This document shows positions 6,858 to 15,936 of a stretch of 64,000 nucleotides of DNA, one piece after another. The notes beneath the pieces are model-generated. The model was not told where the DNA came from, did not search any database, and saw only the letters and a list, made by a program, of their open reading frames with translations. The stretch is from CAVUWL01 sp963700105 (GTDB lineage: Bacteria; Actinomycetota; Thermoleophilia; Solirubrobacterales; 70-9), in contig CAVOWL010000001.1 of NCBI GenBank assembly GCA_963700105.1, positions 186,001 through 250,000 of the forward strand. The letters are read 5' to 3'. How positions within the stretch are numbered: position 1 is the stretch's first letter; every line of letters begins with the position of its first letter. A program made the position numbers and the translations under genes.

Positions 6858-9732
6858 GCGGCAACCGGCTCGCGCGGCTTGCGGGCGCGTCGCTTCGGCT
6901 TGGGGACCTCGACCAAGGCTGCGAGAAAGCGCCCGGTGTGTGAGGCCTCAACCGCGGCGACCTCCTCGGGGGTGCCGGTGGCAACCACCTCTCCCCCCTC
7001 CTCCCCCCCTCGGGGCCGAGATCGATCAGCCGATCGGCGGTCTTGATCACGTCGAGGTTGTGCTCGATCACCACTACCGTGTTACCAGCGTCGACGAGGC
7101 GACCGAGCACATCGAGCAATCTCTGCACGTCGGCGAAATGCAAGCCGGTGGTCGGCTCATCGAGGATGTATAGGGTGGCCCCGGTGGCGACCTTTGACAG
7201 CTCGCTGGCGAGCTTGACCCGCTGTGCCTCCCCGCCGGAGAGCGTCGTCGCCGCCTGACCGAGGCGGATGTAGTCCAGGCCGACGTCGTGAAGGGTGCGC
7301 AGGCGTCGGGCGATCTTCGGAACGTTCTCGAAGAACTCGACCGCGTCCTCGACCGACATCTCGAGCACGTCGGCGATGCTCTTGCCCTTGAAACGCACCT
7401 CGAGCGTCTCGCGGTTGTAGCGCTTGCCGTGGCACTGTTCGCAGGGAACGTAGACGTCGGGCAAGAAGTGCATCTCGATCTTGATCTGGCCATCGCCGCG
7501 GCAGACCTCGCAGCGACCGCCCTTGACGTTGAAGCTAAACCGCCCCGGCTTATAGCCCCGGGCCCGCGCCTCCTGCGTCTGGGCAAAGAGCTGGCGGACG
7601 TGGTCAAAGACGTTTGTGTATGTGGCCGGATTTGAGCGCGGCGTGCGCCCGATCGGCGACTGGTCGATATTGATGATCTTGTCGATCTGAGCGAGCCCGT
7701 CGATCCCATCGTGGGCGCCGGGGCGCAGCTTGGCCTGGTGCAGGCGGTTGGCGATCGCGTGGTGGAGTGTCTCATTTACCAGGGTCGACTTTCCCGAGCC
7801 GGAGACCCCCGTGACGCAGCAAAATACGCCGAGCGGGAAGGCGACGTCGATGTCTTTGAGGTTATGTTCGCGCGCCCCCCGAACCAGCAGCGCCCCCCGC
7901 GGATCGCGGCGCTCGGTGGGGACCTCAATCCTGCGCTTCCCGGAGAGGTATTGACCGGTCAGCGAGGCGGAATCGCGAGAGACCTGGGCGGGGGTGCCCT
8001 CGGCGATCACGTATCCGCCGTGCTCGCCAGCCCCCGGTCCGAGGTCGACGAGGTGATCAGCGGCCATCATCGTCCCCTCGTCATGCTCGACCACGATCAC
8101 CGTGTTGCCGAGGTCGCGGAGGCGGTCAAGGGTCGCGATCAGCTTTTCGTTGTCGCGCTGATGCAGGCCGATCGAGGGCTCATCGAGCACGTACATGACG
8201 CCGACCAGGCTCGAGCCGATCTGGGTCGCGAGGCGAATCCGCTGCGCCTCCCCGCCCGAGAGCGACCTCGCCGCGCGCTCGAGTGAGAGGTAGCCGATTC
8301 CGACGTTCTCAAGAAAGGCCAGCCGTTCGGAGATCTCACGCACGATCAGCCGTGCGATCGCACGCTCGGTCTCGGTCAGATCAAGCGCCGCGATCCAATC
8401 GCGCGCGGCGCGCGCCGACATCGCGCTGTACTCGGCGATGCTGATACCGCCGATCTTCACCGCAAGGCTCTCCGGGCGCAGCCGGGCTCCGTTGCATTGG
8501 GGGCACGGCTGCTCGGCCATATAACCCTCGATCCGCTCGCGATTGGTCTCGGAGTCGGTCTCCTCATAGCGCCGCTGGAGGTGGTTGACGAGCCCCTCAA
8601 AACGGACCCGATAGCTGCGCCGCCGGCCGAATCGATTTGAGTAGCTGACCAGGTGGCGCTCCTCTCCGGTCCCGTGCAGAAAGATCTCACGCTCGGCCTT
8701 TTTCAGCTTCCCCCACGGCCGCTTGAGGTCGACCCCATACTCCTCTGCGACCGCGGCTATCAATCGCCTCCAGTAGGCGGTGACCCCTCGGTTCCAGGGC
8801 TGCAGGGCACCCTCGGCGAGCGAGAGGGTCGGGTCTGGGACCACCAGTTCGGGATCGATCACGCGCTGGAAGCCAAGGCCATGGCAGCGCTCGCAGGCCC
8901 CGTGTGGAGAGTTGAAGGAGAAGATGCGCGGCTCCAGCTCGGGGATCGAGGTACCGCAGTTCAGGCAGGCGAACTGCTCGCTAAAGAGCAGCTGCTCGGG
9001 GCTTGCCCCATCGATTATCTCCACCTCCACCAAGCCGCCGGCCAACCCGGCGGCGGCCTCAACTGACTCCGAAAGGCGGCGCCGCAGATCGACCTTCATT
9101 ACGAGCCGATCGACGATCACAGAGACGTCGTGTTTGAACTTTTTGTCTAGGCCGATCTCCTCGTCGAGGCGACGGAGCTCGCCGTCGACCTTGACCCTCG
9201 AGTAGCCCTCCAGCCGCATCTGCTCAAAGAGCTTTCCGTACTCCCCTTTTCGGCCGCGCACCACGGGCGCCATCACCATGAAGCGCACGCCCTGCTCAAT
9301 CGTCATCAGACGATCGACGATCTGCTCTTGGGTTTGACCTGCGATCGGTTTGGCACAGGTCGGGCAATAGGGCGTGCCGATCCGCGCCCAGAGCAGCCGC
9401 AGGTAGTCGTGGATCTCGGTGACCGTGCCGACCGTGGAGCGAGGGTTCCTCGAGGTCGTCTTCTGATCGATCGAGATCGCCGGAGAGAGGCCCTCGATCG
9501 AATCGACGTCAGGCTTCTCCATCAGGCCTAGGAACTGGCGCGCGTAGGCGGAGAGGGACTCAACGTAGCGGCGCTGGCCCTCCGCATAGATCGTGTCGAA
9601 AGCGAGGCTTGACTTGCCCGACCCCGAGAGCCCGGTGATCACGATCAGCGCATCGCGCGGCAGCTCGATATCGACATCTTTGAGGTTGTGCTCGCGGGCA
9701 CCTGTAATGACGATTCGATCCGAGGCCGGCAC
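6854..9732 (-). CDS. uvrA: excinuclease ABC subunit UvrA, frameshifted near the C terminus
   Basis: UvrA is the damage-sensing ABC ATPase of nucleotide excision repair. It has two ATPase modules (GLSGSGKSS and GVSGSGKST Walker A, two SGGEAQR signatures) and the zinc-finger Cys pairs. The N terminus is set at GTG 9732: GAREHNLKDV follows at the usual distance and TAGAAT lies 7 nt upstream. Read as is, the frame is lost after DLGPEGG and gives an Arg/Pro-rich tail ending at 6763. Adding one G in the run at 7003-7009 (or 6993-6998) restores GEVVATGTPEEVAAVE, HTGRFLAALVEV and a stop at 6854-6856. The repaired gene would encode 959 residues. Either an assembly error or a real mild truncation. Confidence 0.9.
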
Positions 9733-9739
9733 GCAATCG

Positions 9740-9745
9740 ATTCTA
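9740..9745 (-). promoter_or_regulatory. candidate -10 of a leaderless uvrA transcript
   Basis: TAGAAT (minus strand) followed by 7 nt and the GTG of uvrA at 9732. No Shine-Dalgarno precedes this GTG. The spacing puts the predicted transcription start on the start codon. It favours GTG 9732 over the upstream in-frame ATG at 9768. Confidence 0.5.
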
Positions 9746-10207
9746 CGCAGGCGAACGGTTGTTCCCATTCGCACCTGACCCGAGGTGCCGCCACTTGGGA
9801 TGCCACCGCGCCGGGAATTCCGCAAAGCCAGGAGGGGAGCTGACAGGCGCCCCATACCCGCTGCGCCCGTGGCGCTAATCGGGTCGCGGTGACCCTGGCC
9901 GCCCTGCGGGGGTGCTTGGCCGAGCGGGCGGCTTGCTTAGAGCGAATGGGCAGCCGCTCGGGTGGCGCGCAAGCGGTCGCGATCAGACCGTCGCCAATCT
10001 CATCCAGATTCCCAGCTGCTGGTCGTCTGCAGCGCCGTGCCCGAGCGGTGAATCGAGGCCACCGACGACGTCGTCATCACAGGGACCCGGCGCGCCGCCA
10101 AACCGGGAAGGGCAGCTTCGAGGCCCCTGCGCCCAGCTGATGGAATTTGAGGACGGCAAGTGAGCCGGGGTGGGTTTCACTCCGATCCGGCCAAGCCGCG
10201 GGCCTTT
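9746..10207. other. 462-bp region between uvrA and uvrB with no recognised gene
   Basis: All ORFs here on both strands are short and have Arg/Pro/Ser-rich frame-shadow composition, so I call no gene. It separates uvrA from uvrB, which are in the same orientation, and is the longest empty stretch in the window. A TGGCCGAGCGG near 9917 resembles a tRNA-Ser/Leu D-arm, but no T-arm follows. Confidence 0.45.
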
Positions 10208-12205
10208 TCAGGCGCCGGCCCGAATTCCATCGAGGTCGCGGCGCAGCTCCCTGAGCTCGTCGCGAAGCCGGGCCGCCTCCTCAAAGCGCAAATCCTCGGC
10301 AGCGGCGAGCATCTCCTCCTCCAGCGCGACTATGGCGCGCTCCAGCTCAGCCGGGTCGGCAAAGTCCTGGTTTCGCTTGCGCCGCTGCCTGCGAGGCGAG
10401 CGATCCTCCATCGCCAGAAACTCGCTCATCTCCGAGATTCCCTTCCGAACCGTCTCCGGGGTGATCCCGTGTTCCTCGTTATAGGCGAGCTGGATCGCGC
10501 GGCGGCGATCGGTCTCGCGGATCGCCGCGGCCATCGAGTCGGTCTCACGGTCGGCATACATCAGCACCCGCCCGTTGACGTTGCGGGCGGCGCGCCCGAT
10601 CGTTTGCACCAGGCTCGTCTCACCGCGCAGGAAGCCCTCCTTGTCGGCGTCGAGGATTGCCACCAGGGAGACCTCGGGCAGGTCGAGGCCCTCGCGCAAA
10701 AGGTTGACTCCGACGAGCACGTCGTACTCGCCAAGGCGCAGGTCGCGGATGATCTGGATCCGTTCCAGGGTGTCGACCTCGGAGTGCAGGTAGCGGACCT
10801 TGATGCCGTACTCGAGCAGGTAACCGCTCAGGTCCTCGGCCATCTTCTTGGTCAGGGTCGTGACCAGGACTCGATCACCGGCCTCGGCCCGCTCCCGGAT
10901 CTCGTTCATCAGGTCATCGATCTGGTTCTTCGTCTCGCGCACCTCGATCGCCGGATCGATGATTCCGGTTGGGCGGACGATCTGCTCGACGGTGCGTTCG
11001 GACTCGGCCCGCTCGAAGGGGCCCGGAGTCGCCGAAACCATCACCAGTTGGTCGACCCGTGCCAAGAACTCCGAGAACTTCAGCGGCCTGTTATCGATTG
11101 CCGAGGGAAGCCGGAAGCCGTAGTCGATCAGGGTCTGCTTGCGGGAGCGATCGCCCTCATACATCCCGCCTATCTGGGGGATCGTCTGGTGGGACTCATC
11201 GACAAAGACGACGAAATCATCGGGGAAGTAGTCGATCAAGGTGTGGGGCGGGCTGCCCTCGGGGCGGCCGTCGAGGATCCGCGAGTAGTTCTCGATCCCC
11301 GACGTGAAACCCAGCTCCTTCAGCATCTCGATGTCATAGGCGGTGCGCTGGCGGAGGCGGTGAGCCTCCAGCTGCTTGCCTTCGGCCTCCAGTTCGCCGG
11401 TGCGCGAGCCCAGTTCGCTGCGGATCTCCTCAACTGCGCGCTCCAGCGTCTCATCGCGGGTGACGTAGTGAGAGGCCGGCCAGACCGAAACGTGATCGAT
11501 CGTGTCCAAGACCTCGCCGGTGAGAGGATCGAAGTGTTGGATTCCCTCGATCTGATCGCCAAAGAGGGCAATCCGGTAGGCGGACTCCGCGTAGGAGGGC
11601 ATGATCTCCAGCAGCTCGCCGCGGGCCCGGAAGGCACCGCGACCGAGGACCGCATCGTTGCGCTGGTACTGCATTTTGACCAGCTTGCGCAGCACCTCGT
11701 CGCGGTCGATCTCATCACCGACCTTAAACAGCTGCATTTTTTCGTTGTAGACCTGAGGTGAACCGATCCCGTAGATGCAGGAGACCGAGGCGACGATAAC
11801 GACGTCGCGGCGCGCGAACAGCGCCGCGGTCGCCGCGTGGCGCAGCCGATCGATCTCATCGTTAATCGAGGAGTCCTTCTCGATGTAGAGGTCCTGGGCG
11901 GGAACGTAGGCCTCGGGCTGGTAGTAGTCGTAGTAGGAGACGAAGTACTCGACCGCGTTATCGGGCAGGAACTCGCGGAACTCGTTGCAGAGCTGGGCGG
12001 CGAGCGTCTTGTTGTGAGCGATCACCAAGGAGGGCCGCTGTACCGCCGCGATCGTCGCCGCCATCGTGAAGGTCTTACCGGTTCCCGTCGCCCCCAGCAG
12101 GGTTTGAAACCTCTCCCCGGCCCCCAACCCGGCAGCCAGACCGGCGATCGCTTTGGGCTGATCGGCGGTCGGCGTGTAGGCGGGATTGAGCTTGAACTCG
12201 GGCAC
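10208..12205 (-). CDS. uvrB: excinuclease ABC subunit UvrB
   Basis: The DNA-damage verification helicase of nucleotide excision repair; it receives damaged DNA from UvrA and recruits UvrC. The 665-residue protein has Walker A GATGTGKT near residue 38, the beta-hairpin region YFVSYYDYYQPEAYVP (near 90) that wedges between strands, the DESHQ-type helicase motif II, the TIGRAARN motif VI and a C-terminal UVR coiled coil (LRFEEAARLRDELREL) that binds UvrC. The GTG start directly follows the TGA of the glycosyltransferase gene (TGAGTG), so it is probably translated by coupling from that gene, an unusual upstream partner. Confidence 0.97.
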   Translation of the reverse strand: MPEFKLNPAYTPTADQPKAIAGLAAGLGAGERFQTLLGATGTGKTFTMAATIAAVQRPSLVIAHNKTLAAQLCNEFREFLPDNAVEYFVSYYDYYQPEAYVPAQDLYIEKDSSINDEIDRLRHAATAALFARRDVVIVASVSCIYGIGSPQVYNEKMQLFKVGDEIDRDEVLRKLVKMQYQRNDAVLGRGAFRARGELLEIMPSYAESAYRIALFGDQIEGIQHFDPLTGEVLDTIDHVSVWPASHYVTRDETLERAVEEIRSELGSRTGELEAEGKQLEAHRLRQRTAYDIEMLKELGFTSGIENYSRILDGRPEGSPPHTLIDYFPDDFVVFVDESHQTIPQIGGMYEGDRSRKQTLIDYGFRLPSAIDNRPLKFSEFLARVDQLVMVSATPGPFERAESERTVEQIVRPTGIIDPAIEVRETKNQIDDLMNEIRERAEAGDRVLVTTLTKKMAEDLSGYLLEYGIKVRYLHSEVDTLERIQIIRDLRLGEYDVLVGVNLLREGLDLPEVSLVAILDADKEGFLRGETSLVQTIGRAARNVNGRVLMYADRETDSMAAAIRETDRRRAIQLAYNEEHGITPETVRKGISEMSEFLAMEDRSPRRQRRKRNQDFADPAELERAIVALEEEMLAAAEDLRFEEAARLRDELRELRRDLDGIRAGA

Positions 12206-13522
12206 TCAGGTGACGATAGCGTGCCCCCGGGCCGGCTCCTCAGAGCTCTCAAGCGGTTCGCGCTCGGTCTTTGACCAGTCCCGTCGCTCGGTCAGCTGAC
12301 GCAGCCCCGAGCGCAGCAGCACGGGCCAAAGGAACCAGGTGTAGGGGGCATAAACCTGGGCGATCAGAATTCCCCGCAACCAACCCCATGCTCCGCCCGA
12401 GAGGCGACTGGCGATACAGCCGAGGATCGTCCCGCCGAAGGCGAGCAGGTAGAAGAAGGCGAGCTCCCAGGTCGGTCCGTTACCCCAAAAGGGTGCGGTG
12501 CCGGTGATCGCCAGGGCCAGCGCCAGGAGCATTCCGATGCCGACGATGCCCTGCCATGCGGGCATCATCAGGTAGAGGAGGAGCTCGCCGCGGGCGGCGG
12601 CGGAGACCGGCGCGCGGGCGATCGAACCGCTGAGGCTCATCGCCTGCAGGTTGCCCTGCGACCAGCGGGTGCGCTGGCGAAACAGCGCGCGCACGCTCGC
12701 CAACCCCTGCTGGTCAACCGTGGCGCGAAGCTCCTGGCGACCCTTCCAACCCTGCGCCACGAGGCGCAGCCCCAGGTCCTGATCCTCGGTTAGCCGGTCG
12801 CGCCACGGTCCATTTCGCTCGACGACATCGTCGAGCGCGCTCAGCCGATTGAATTGGCCGTTGCCGCCCATGCCGGCGGTTCCCCAATCATCGCGACCGG
12901 CCTGGAATAGGTAGCCGTAGACGGAGAACTCGACGTCTTGGAGCCAGGTGAGGAGGCTGTGCCGGTTATACACCCGCACCAGCGACTGCACACCAGCGAC
13001 CCCTGGGTCTTTGAAATGCGATGCCACGTAGCGCGGCGCGTCGTTGTGGAGGCGTCCGTCGGCATCGACGATGGCGACGATCGTGCGCTCGCGATCGGCC
13101 ACTCCGCTCAACGATGAATAGGCGTCGTTTAGCGCCGCCGCCTTGCCTTCTCGTGCCCGCGGAGGGTGGCGGCTCAAGACGCGCAGATCGGGATGGCAAA
13201 GCGCGGTCAGAATCGCGGCGGTCCGATCTTCGGAACCGTCGTCTATCACCACCACCTGGCGGTGAGCGAGGTCTAGGCCGAGCAGCCGCCGGACGCTGTC
13301 AGCGATCGTGATCTCCTCGTTAAGGGCAGGCACAAGGAAGACCCAGTTGAAGTCGTCGGCTCCCCGGGCGGTTGCCGTCGGCGCACCCACGGCGGCGCTG
13401 TGGGCGCGTATGAAGAGGATCGCCGTCCAAACAAACATCAGGACCACCACCGCCAGGCAACAGAGCAAAACGACCTCCCAGCCCGGCGCCAGACCCTCGA
13501 ATGGCAGGGTCAGAAGCGACAC
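12206..13522 (-). CDS. membrane-bound GT2 family processive-type glycosyltransferase
   Basis: A 438-residue integral membrane glycosyltransferase. One N-terminal TM segment (about 17-40) is followed by a cytosolic GT-A domain with PALNEE (65-70), VIDDGSED (92-99), the metal-binding DADG (153-156), TEDQDLG (245-251) and QRTRW (283-287). The D,D,D,Q(R/Q)xRW set is typical of cellulose/hyaluronan-synthase-like and poly-GlcNAc-type enzymes. Three or four TM segments follow. It lies 2 nt after wecB, so the pair may make or export an amino-sugar surface polymer; the polymer itself is not identifiable. Starts at GTG, coupled to the wecB stop. Confidence 0.86.
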   Translation of the reverse strand: MSLLTLPFEGLAPGWEVVLLCCLAVVVLMFVWTAILFIRAHSAAVGAPTATARGADDFNWVFLVPALNEEITIADSVRRLLGLDLAHRQVVVIDDGSEDRTAAILTALCHPDLRVLSRHPPRAREGKAAALNDAYSSLSGVADRERTIVAIVDADGRLHNDAPRYVASHFKDPGVAGVQSLVRVYNRHSLLTWLQDVEFSVYGYLFQAGRDDWGTAGMGGNGQFNRLSALDDVVERNGPWRDRLTEDQDLGLRLVAQGWKGRQELRATVDQQGLASVRALFRQRTRWSQGNLQAMSLSGSIARAPVSAAARGELLLYLMMPAWQGIVGIGMLLALALAITGTAPFWGNGPTWELAFFYLLAFGGTILGCIASRLSGGAWGWLRGILIAQVYAPYTWFLWPVLLRSGLRQLTERRDWSKTEREPLESSEEPARGHAIVT

Positions 13523-13524
13523 CG

Positions 13525-14928
13525 CTACTCCATGCCGGGCGGTGCGGGCGAGACCAGCTCGGAGTCGCGAAGGGCGGCCTCGAAGGGTTCCATCGAGAGC
13601 TCAAAGCCCGCGGCGGCGGCGATCGCAGAGCGGCTGTAACCGGGGCCAAATGGAGTCGGTGCCTCGCCGCCCAGCAGGACGTGTTCAAGCGCCGCGACGA
13701 TGCGCTGCGCCGCCCTACCGTCACCGTAGGGATTTACCGCCTTGGCCATCTCCTTGTAGGCGAGGGGGTCGCCGAGCAACCTCGATCCCTCGGCGAAGAT
13801 CAGCTCGGGATCGGTACCGACCAGGCGCAGCGTTCCGGCCTCGATACCCTCGGTGCGCTCGGTGGTCTCACGCGTCACCAGCACCGGCTTATCGAGTGAG
13901 GGCGCCTCTTCCTGGATACCTCCGGAGTCGGTGATCACAAGCTGGGCGCGGGCCAGCAGGCGGGCGAATGTGGCAAATCCCAACGGCTCGGTGAGAAGGA
14001 CGTTGTCGAGCCCACAAAGCCGCTCGGTCAAGACCTCACGCACCTTTGGATTTGGGTGCACCGGCAGGACAAAGCGAACGGCTGACTCAGCCTCGGCGAG
14101 GCGGGCAACCCCCTCGGCGATCCCCCGCAGCCCGTCACCCCAGTTCTCGCGTCGATGGGCGGTGATCACGACCACCGGGGCATCGCTCTCATAGATCGCC
14201 TCGAGATCGGGATTGGCAAAGCGCACGTCGATCCCGGAGGCCCAGCGCAGGGCGTCGATCCCGGTGTTGCCGGTGACAAATATCTGACTCACCGGGATGT
14301 CCTCGCGAACCAGATTCTGCAGATTGGTCGAGGTCGGGGCAAAGTGAAGGCCGGCGATCGTTGAAATCACCTGGCGGTTCAGCTCCTCGGGAAACGGGGT
14401 GAGGTTGACTCCACCGGTCCGAAGGCCCGCCTCGACGTGCATGACCGGGATTCGAAGGTGAAAGGCCGAGAGGGCGGCCGCCATAGCCGAGCTGGTGTCA
14501 CCGTGAACGAGGACCGCGGCGGGATGGCGGCCCGCCAGGATCTCCTCAACGGTGGGGACCGCTTCGGGGGCGAGATCGAACCGCTCCACGCAGAAATCTT
14601 CGAAACGGCGCATCACCGAGGCCACCCGCTCGTTGAGGTTGGAGCGTCGCGAACCGGCCCAGAGCACCACGTCGGGTTTGATGTCGGCCAACTCGAAGAT
14701 GTAGTCGACCATCCTGCTGTGCTGGCCGGTGGAGACGACAATCGGCTCATAGCTCTGACTGGCACGCAGGGCGAGGATGATCGGGACGAGCTTGATCGCC
14801 TCGGGCCTGGTGCCCACGACAATCGGCACCACCAGCTTGGTCGCCGGGCTGCGGAGCCTCGCTCCCTGCGGCTGCGGGTTTATACCCTGGGCGCTGAATC
14901 CAGCTGCGCTTGTCTCGGCCTCGGGCAT
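13525..14928 (-). CDS. wecB: UDP-N-acetylglucosamine 2-epimerase (non-hydrolysing)
   Basis: Interconverts UDP-GlcNAc and UDP-ManNAc for surface polysaccharide or teichoic-acid-like polymers. Motifs: GTRPEAIK at the start of the fold, VHGDTSSAMA, HVEAGLRTG, FPEELNRQ, GNTGIDAL, TAHRRENWG and DSGGIQEEAP; these include the catalytic Asp/Glu/His residues of the WecB/MnaA family. About 35 residues precede the usual N terminus and about 40 extend the C terminus, so at 467 residues it is longer than typical (~370). ATG at 14928 is used; TTG at 14934 is an alternative. Followed closely by the GT2 gene. Confidence 0.94.
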   Translation of the reverse strand: MPEAETSAAGFSAQGINPQPQGARLRSPATKLVVPIVVGTRPEAIKLVPIILALRASQSYEPIVVSTGQHSRMVDYIFELADIKPDVVLWAGSRRSNLNERVASVMRRFEDFCVERFDLAPEAVPTVEEILAGRHPAAVLVHGDTSSAMAAALSAFHLRIPVMHVEAGLRTGGVNLTPFPEELNRQVISTIAGLHFAPTSTNLQNLVREDIPVSQIFVTGNTGIDALRWASGIDVRFANPDLEAIYESDAPVVVITAHRRENWGDGLRGIAEGVARLAEAESAVRFVLPVHPNPKVREVLTERLCGLDNVLLTEPLGFATFARLLARAQLVITDSGGIQEEAPSLDKPVLVTRETTERTEGIEAGTLRLVGTDPELIFAEGSRLLGDPLAYKEMAKAVNPYGDGRAAQRIVAALEHVLLGGEAPTPFGPGYSRSAIAAAAGFELSMEPFEAALRDSELVSPAPPGME

Positions 14929-14989
14929 GGTCAATCCATCTATCGGTGCGGCGCGATTCTGACTTGAGGCGGCTGAACTGGAAGACTGC

Positions 14990-15364
14990 TTGGCGATGAG
15001 CCGATCAAGACGCGTGCTTGCCGGGTTCTTTGCGGTCGCTGGGGCGATGCATTTCGTCGTTCCGCGCAGCTATGAGTCGATCGTGCCGCACTGGCTACCG
15101 CGCCGCCGCGAGGCGGTGATCATCAGCGGGGTCGCCGAGATCCTCGGCGCCGCGGCGCTCCTTCCTCCCTCCACCCGCCGCCTCGCCCGTTGGTGGCTCC
15201 TCGGCCTGTTGCTCGCCGTCTTTCCGGCCAACCTCCAGATGGCTCTGACCCCCGAGCGGGTCCCGGGACTCGACCTGCGCCGGGTTCCCCGCTGGACCCT
15301 CTGGGCGCGGCTGCCGCTGCAACCCCTGGCGATGCTCTGGGTCTGGCGGTCGACCGAGGATTGA
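14990..15364 (+). CDS. DoxX-like integral membrane protein
   Basis: A 124-residue protein with about four hydrophobic segments and the DoxX-like signature: AGAMHFVVPRSYESIVPHWLP near the N terminus, GVAEILGAAALLPP, and FPANLQMAL. Proteins of this type are small membrane proteins, loosely related to the DoxD/DoxX quinone-linked proteins, and most have no defined function. TTG at 14990 has GGAAG 5 nt upstream; ATG at 14996 is the alternative. It is divergent from wecB, with 55-60 bp between starts. Confidence 0.75.
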   Translation: MAMSRSRRVLAGFFAVAGAMHFVVPRSYESIVPHWLPRRREAVIISGVAEILGAAALLPPSTRRLARWWLLGLLLAVFPANLQMALTPERVPGLDLRRVPRWTLWARLPLQPLAMLWVWRSTED

Positions 15365-15415
15365 TTCCAACGGGGCAACGTGGGCCGCGCCGCGGCTGCT
15401 GGGTCGGAGCCTCGC

Positions 15416-15931
15416 TCAGGGCAGGAACTGCTGCAGCAGGCCGCCCGCGGGTCCGAGGGAGGACTGCACGTTTTCAAGCAACGAGCGGGCGTCGCGGATC
15501 AGCCTGATGGCCTGCCCGATTGGGATTTGCTCAAGCGCGGTTCGAAGCGGCGCGGCGATCAGCGGGTTGAGGGCGCCTGCCCTTTCGGCGTCGTTGACGG
15601 CACGCAGCAGGCCCGCCCGGATCGCCGCGGCAAGCTTCGCGTTGTTGATTTGGTAGCGCTTGAAGAAGCTCGCCCGCGCCTGCGGTGAGGCCAGTGCCTG
15701 GGCCAGAGCCTCCCTGGAGACCCCCAACTTACAGGCGGCGCCATCGAGGGCCGAGAGCGAGAACTGCTCGGCGATCGCTTCAATTCCTTCCGGATTCCGC
15801 CAGGGCCGGGGCTTGCATGGGTTCTGCGTCTTCTCGGGGACGTAGGAGGAACCGCCGGCGCCCAGATAGGCGCCGACCAAAACGAGGGCGGCCGCCAGCG
15901 CCCCACCGACCAGCAGCCGCCCTCTGGCCAC
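15416..15931 (-). CDS. membrane-anchored extracytoplasmic protein of unknown function
   Basis: 171 residues with an N-terminal uncleaved or signal-type hydrophobic segment (about 5-26), then Gly/Ser-rich and Cys-containing PCKPRPW, then an all-helical region to the C terminus (QAIRLIRDARSLLENVQSSL). Two cysteines (about 39 and 67) could pair. The start is GTG, 5 nt downstream of the TGA of the MFS gene, so the two are almost certainly co-expressed. I do not recognise the family. A partner or periplasmic accessory of the transporter is a reasonable inference only. Confidence 0.68.
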   Translation of the reverse strand: MARGRLLVGGALAAALVLVGAYLGAGGSSYVPEKTQNPCKPRPWRNPEGIEAIAEQFSLSALDGAACKLGVSREALAQALASPQARASFFKRYQINNAKLAAAIRAGLLRAVNDAERAGALNPLIAAPLRTALEQIPIGQAIRLIRDARSLLENVQSSLGPAGGLLQQFLP

Positions 15932-15936
15932 GGCGC

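Noticed and set aside
9909..9995. tRNA-Ser/Leu-like stretch (TGGCCGAGCGG) between uvrA and uvrB
   Set aside because: No matching acceptor stem, no T-arm (GTTCGANTC) and no credible anticodon loop follow.
10160..11761. 533-codon open frame on the plus strand opposite uvrB
   Set aside because: Lies fully antisense to uvrB, with composition typical of a reverse-frame shadow in GC-rich DNA and no recognisable domain.
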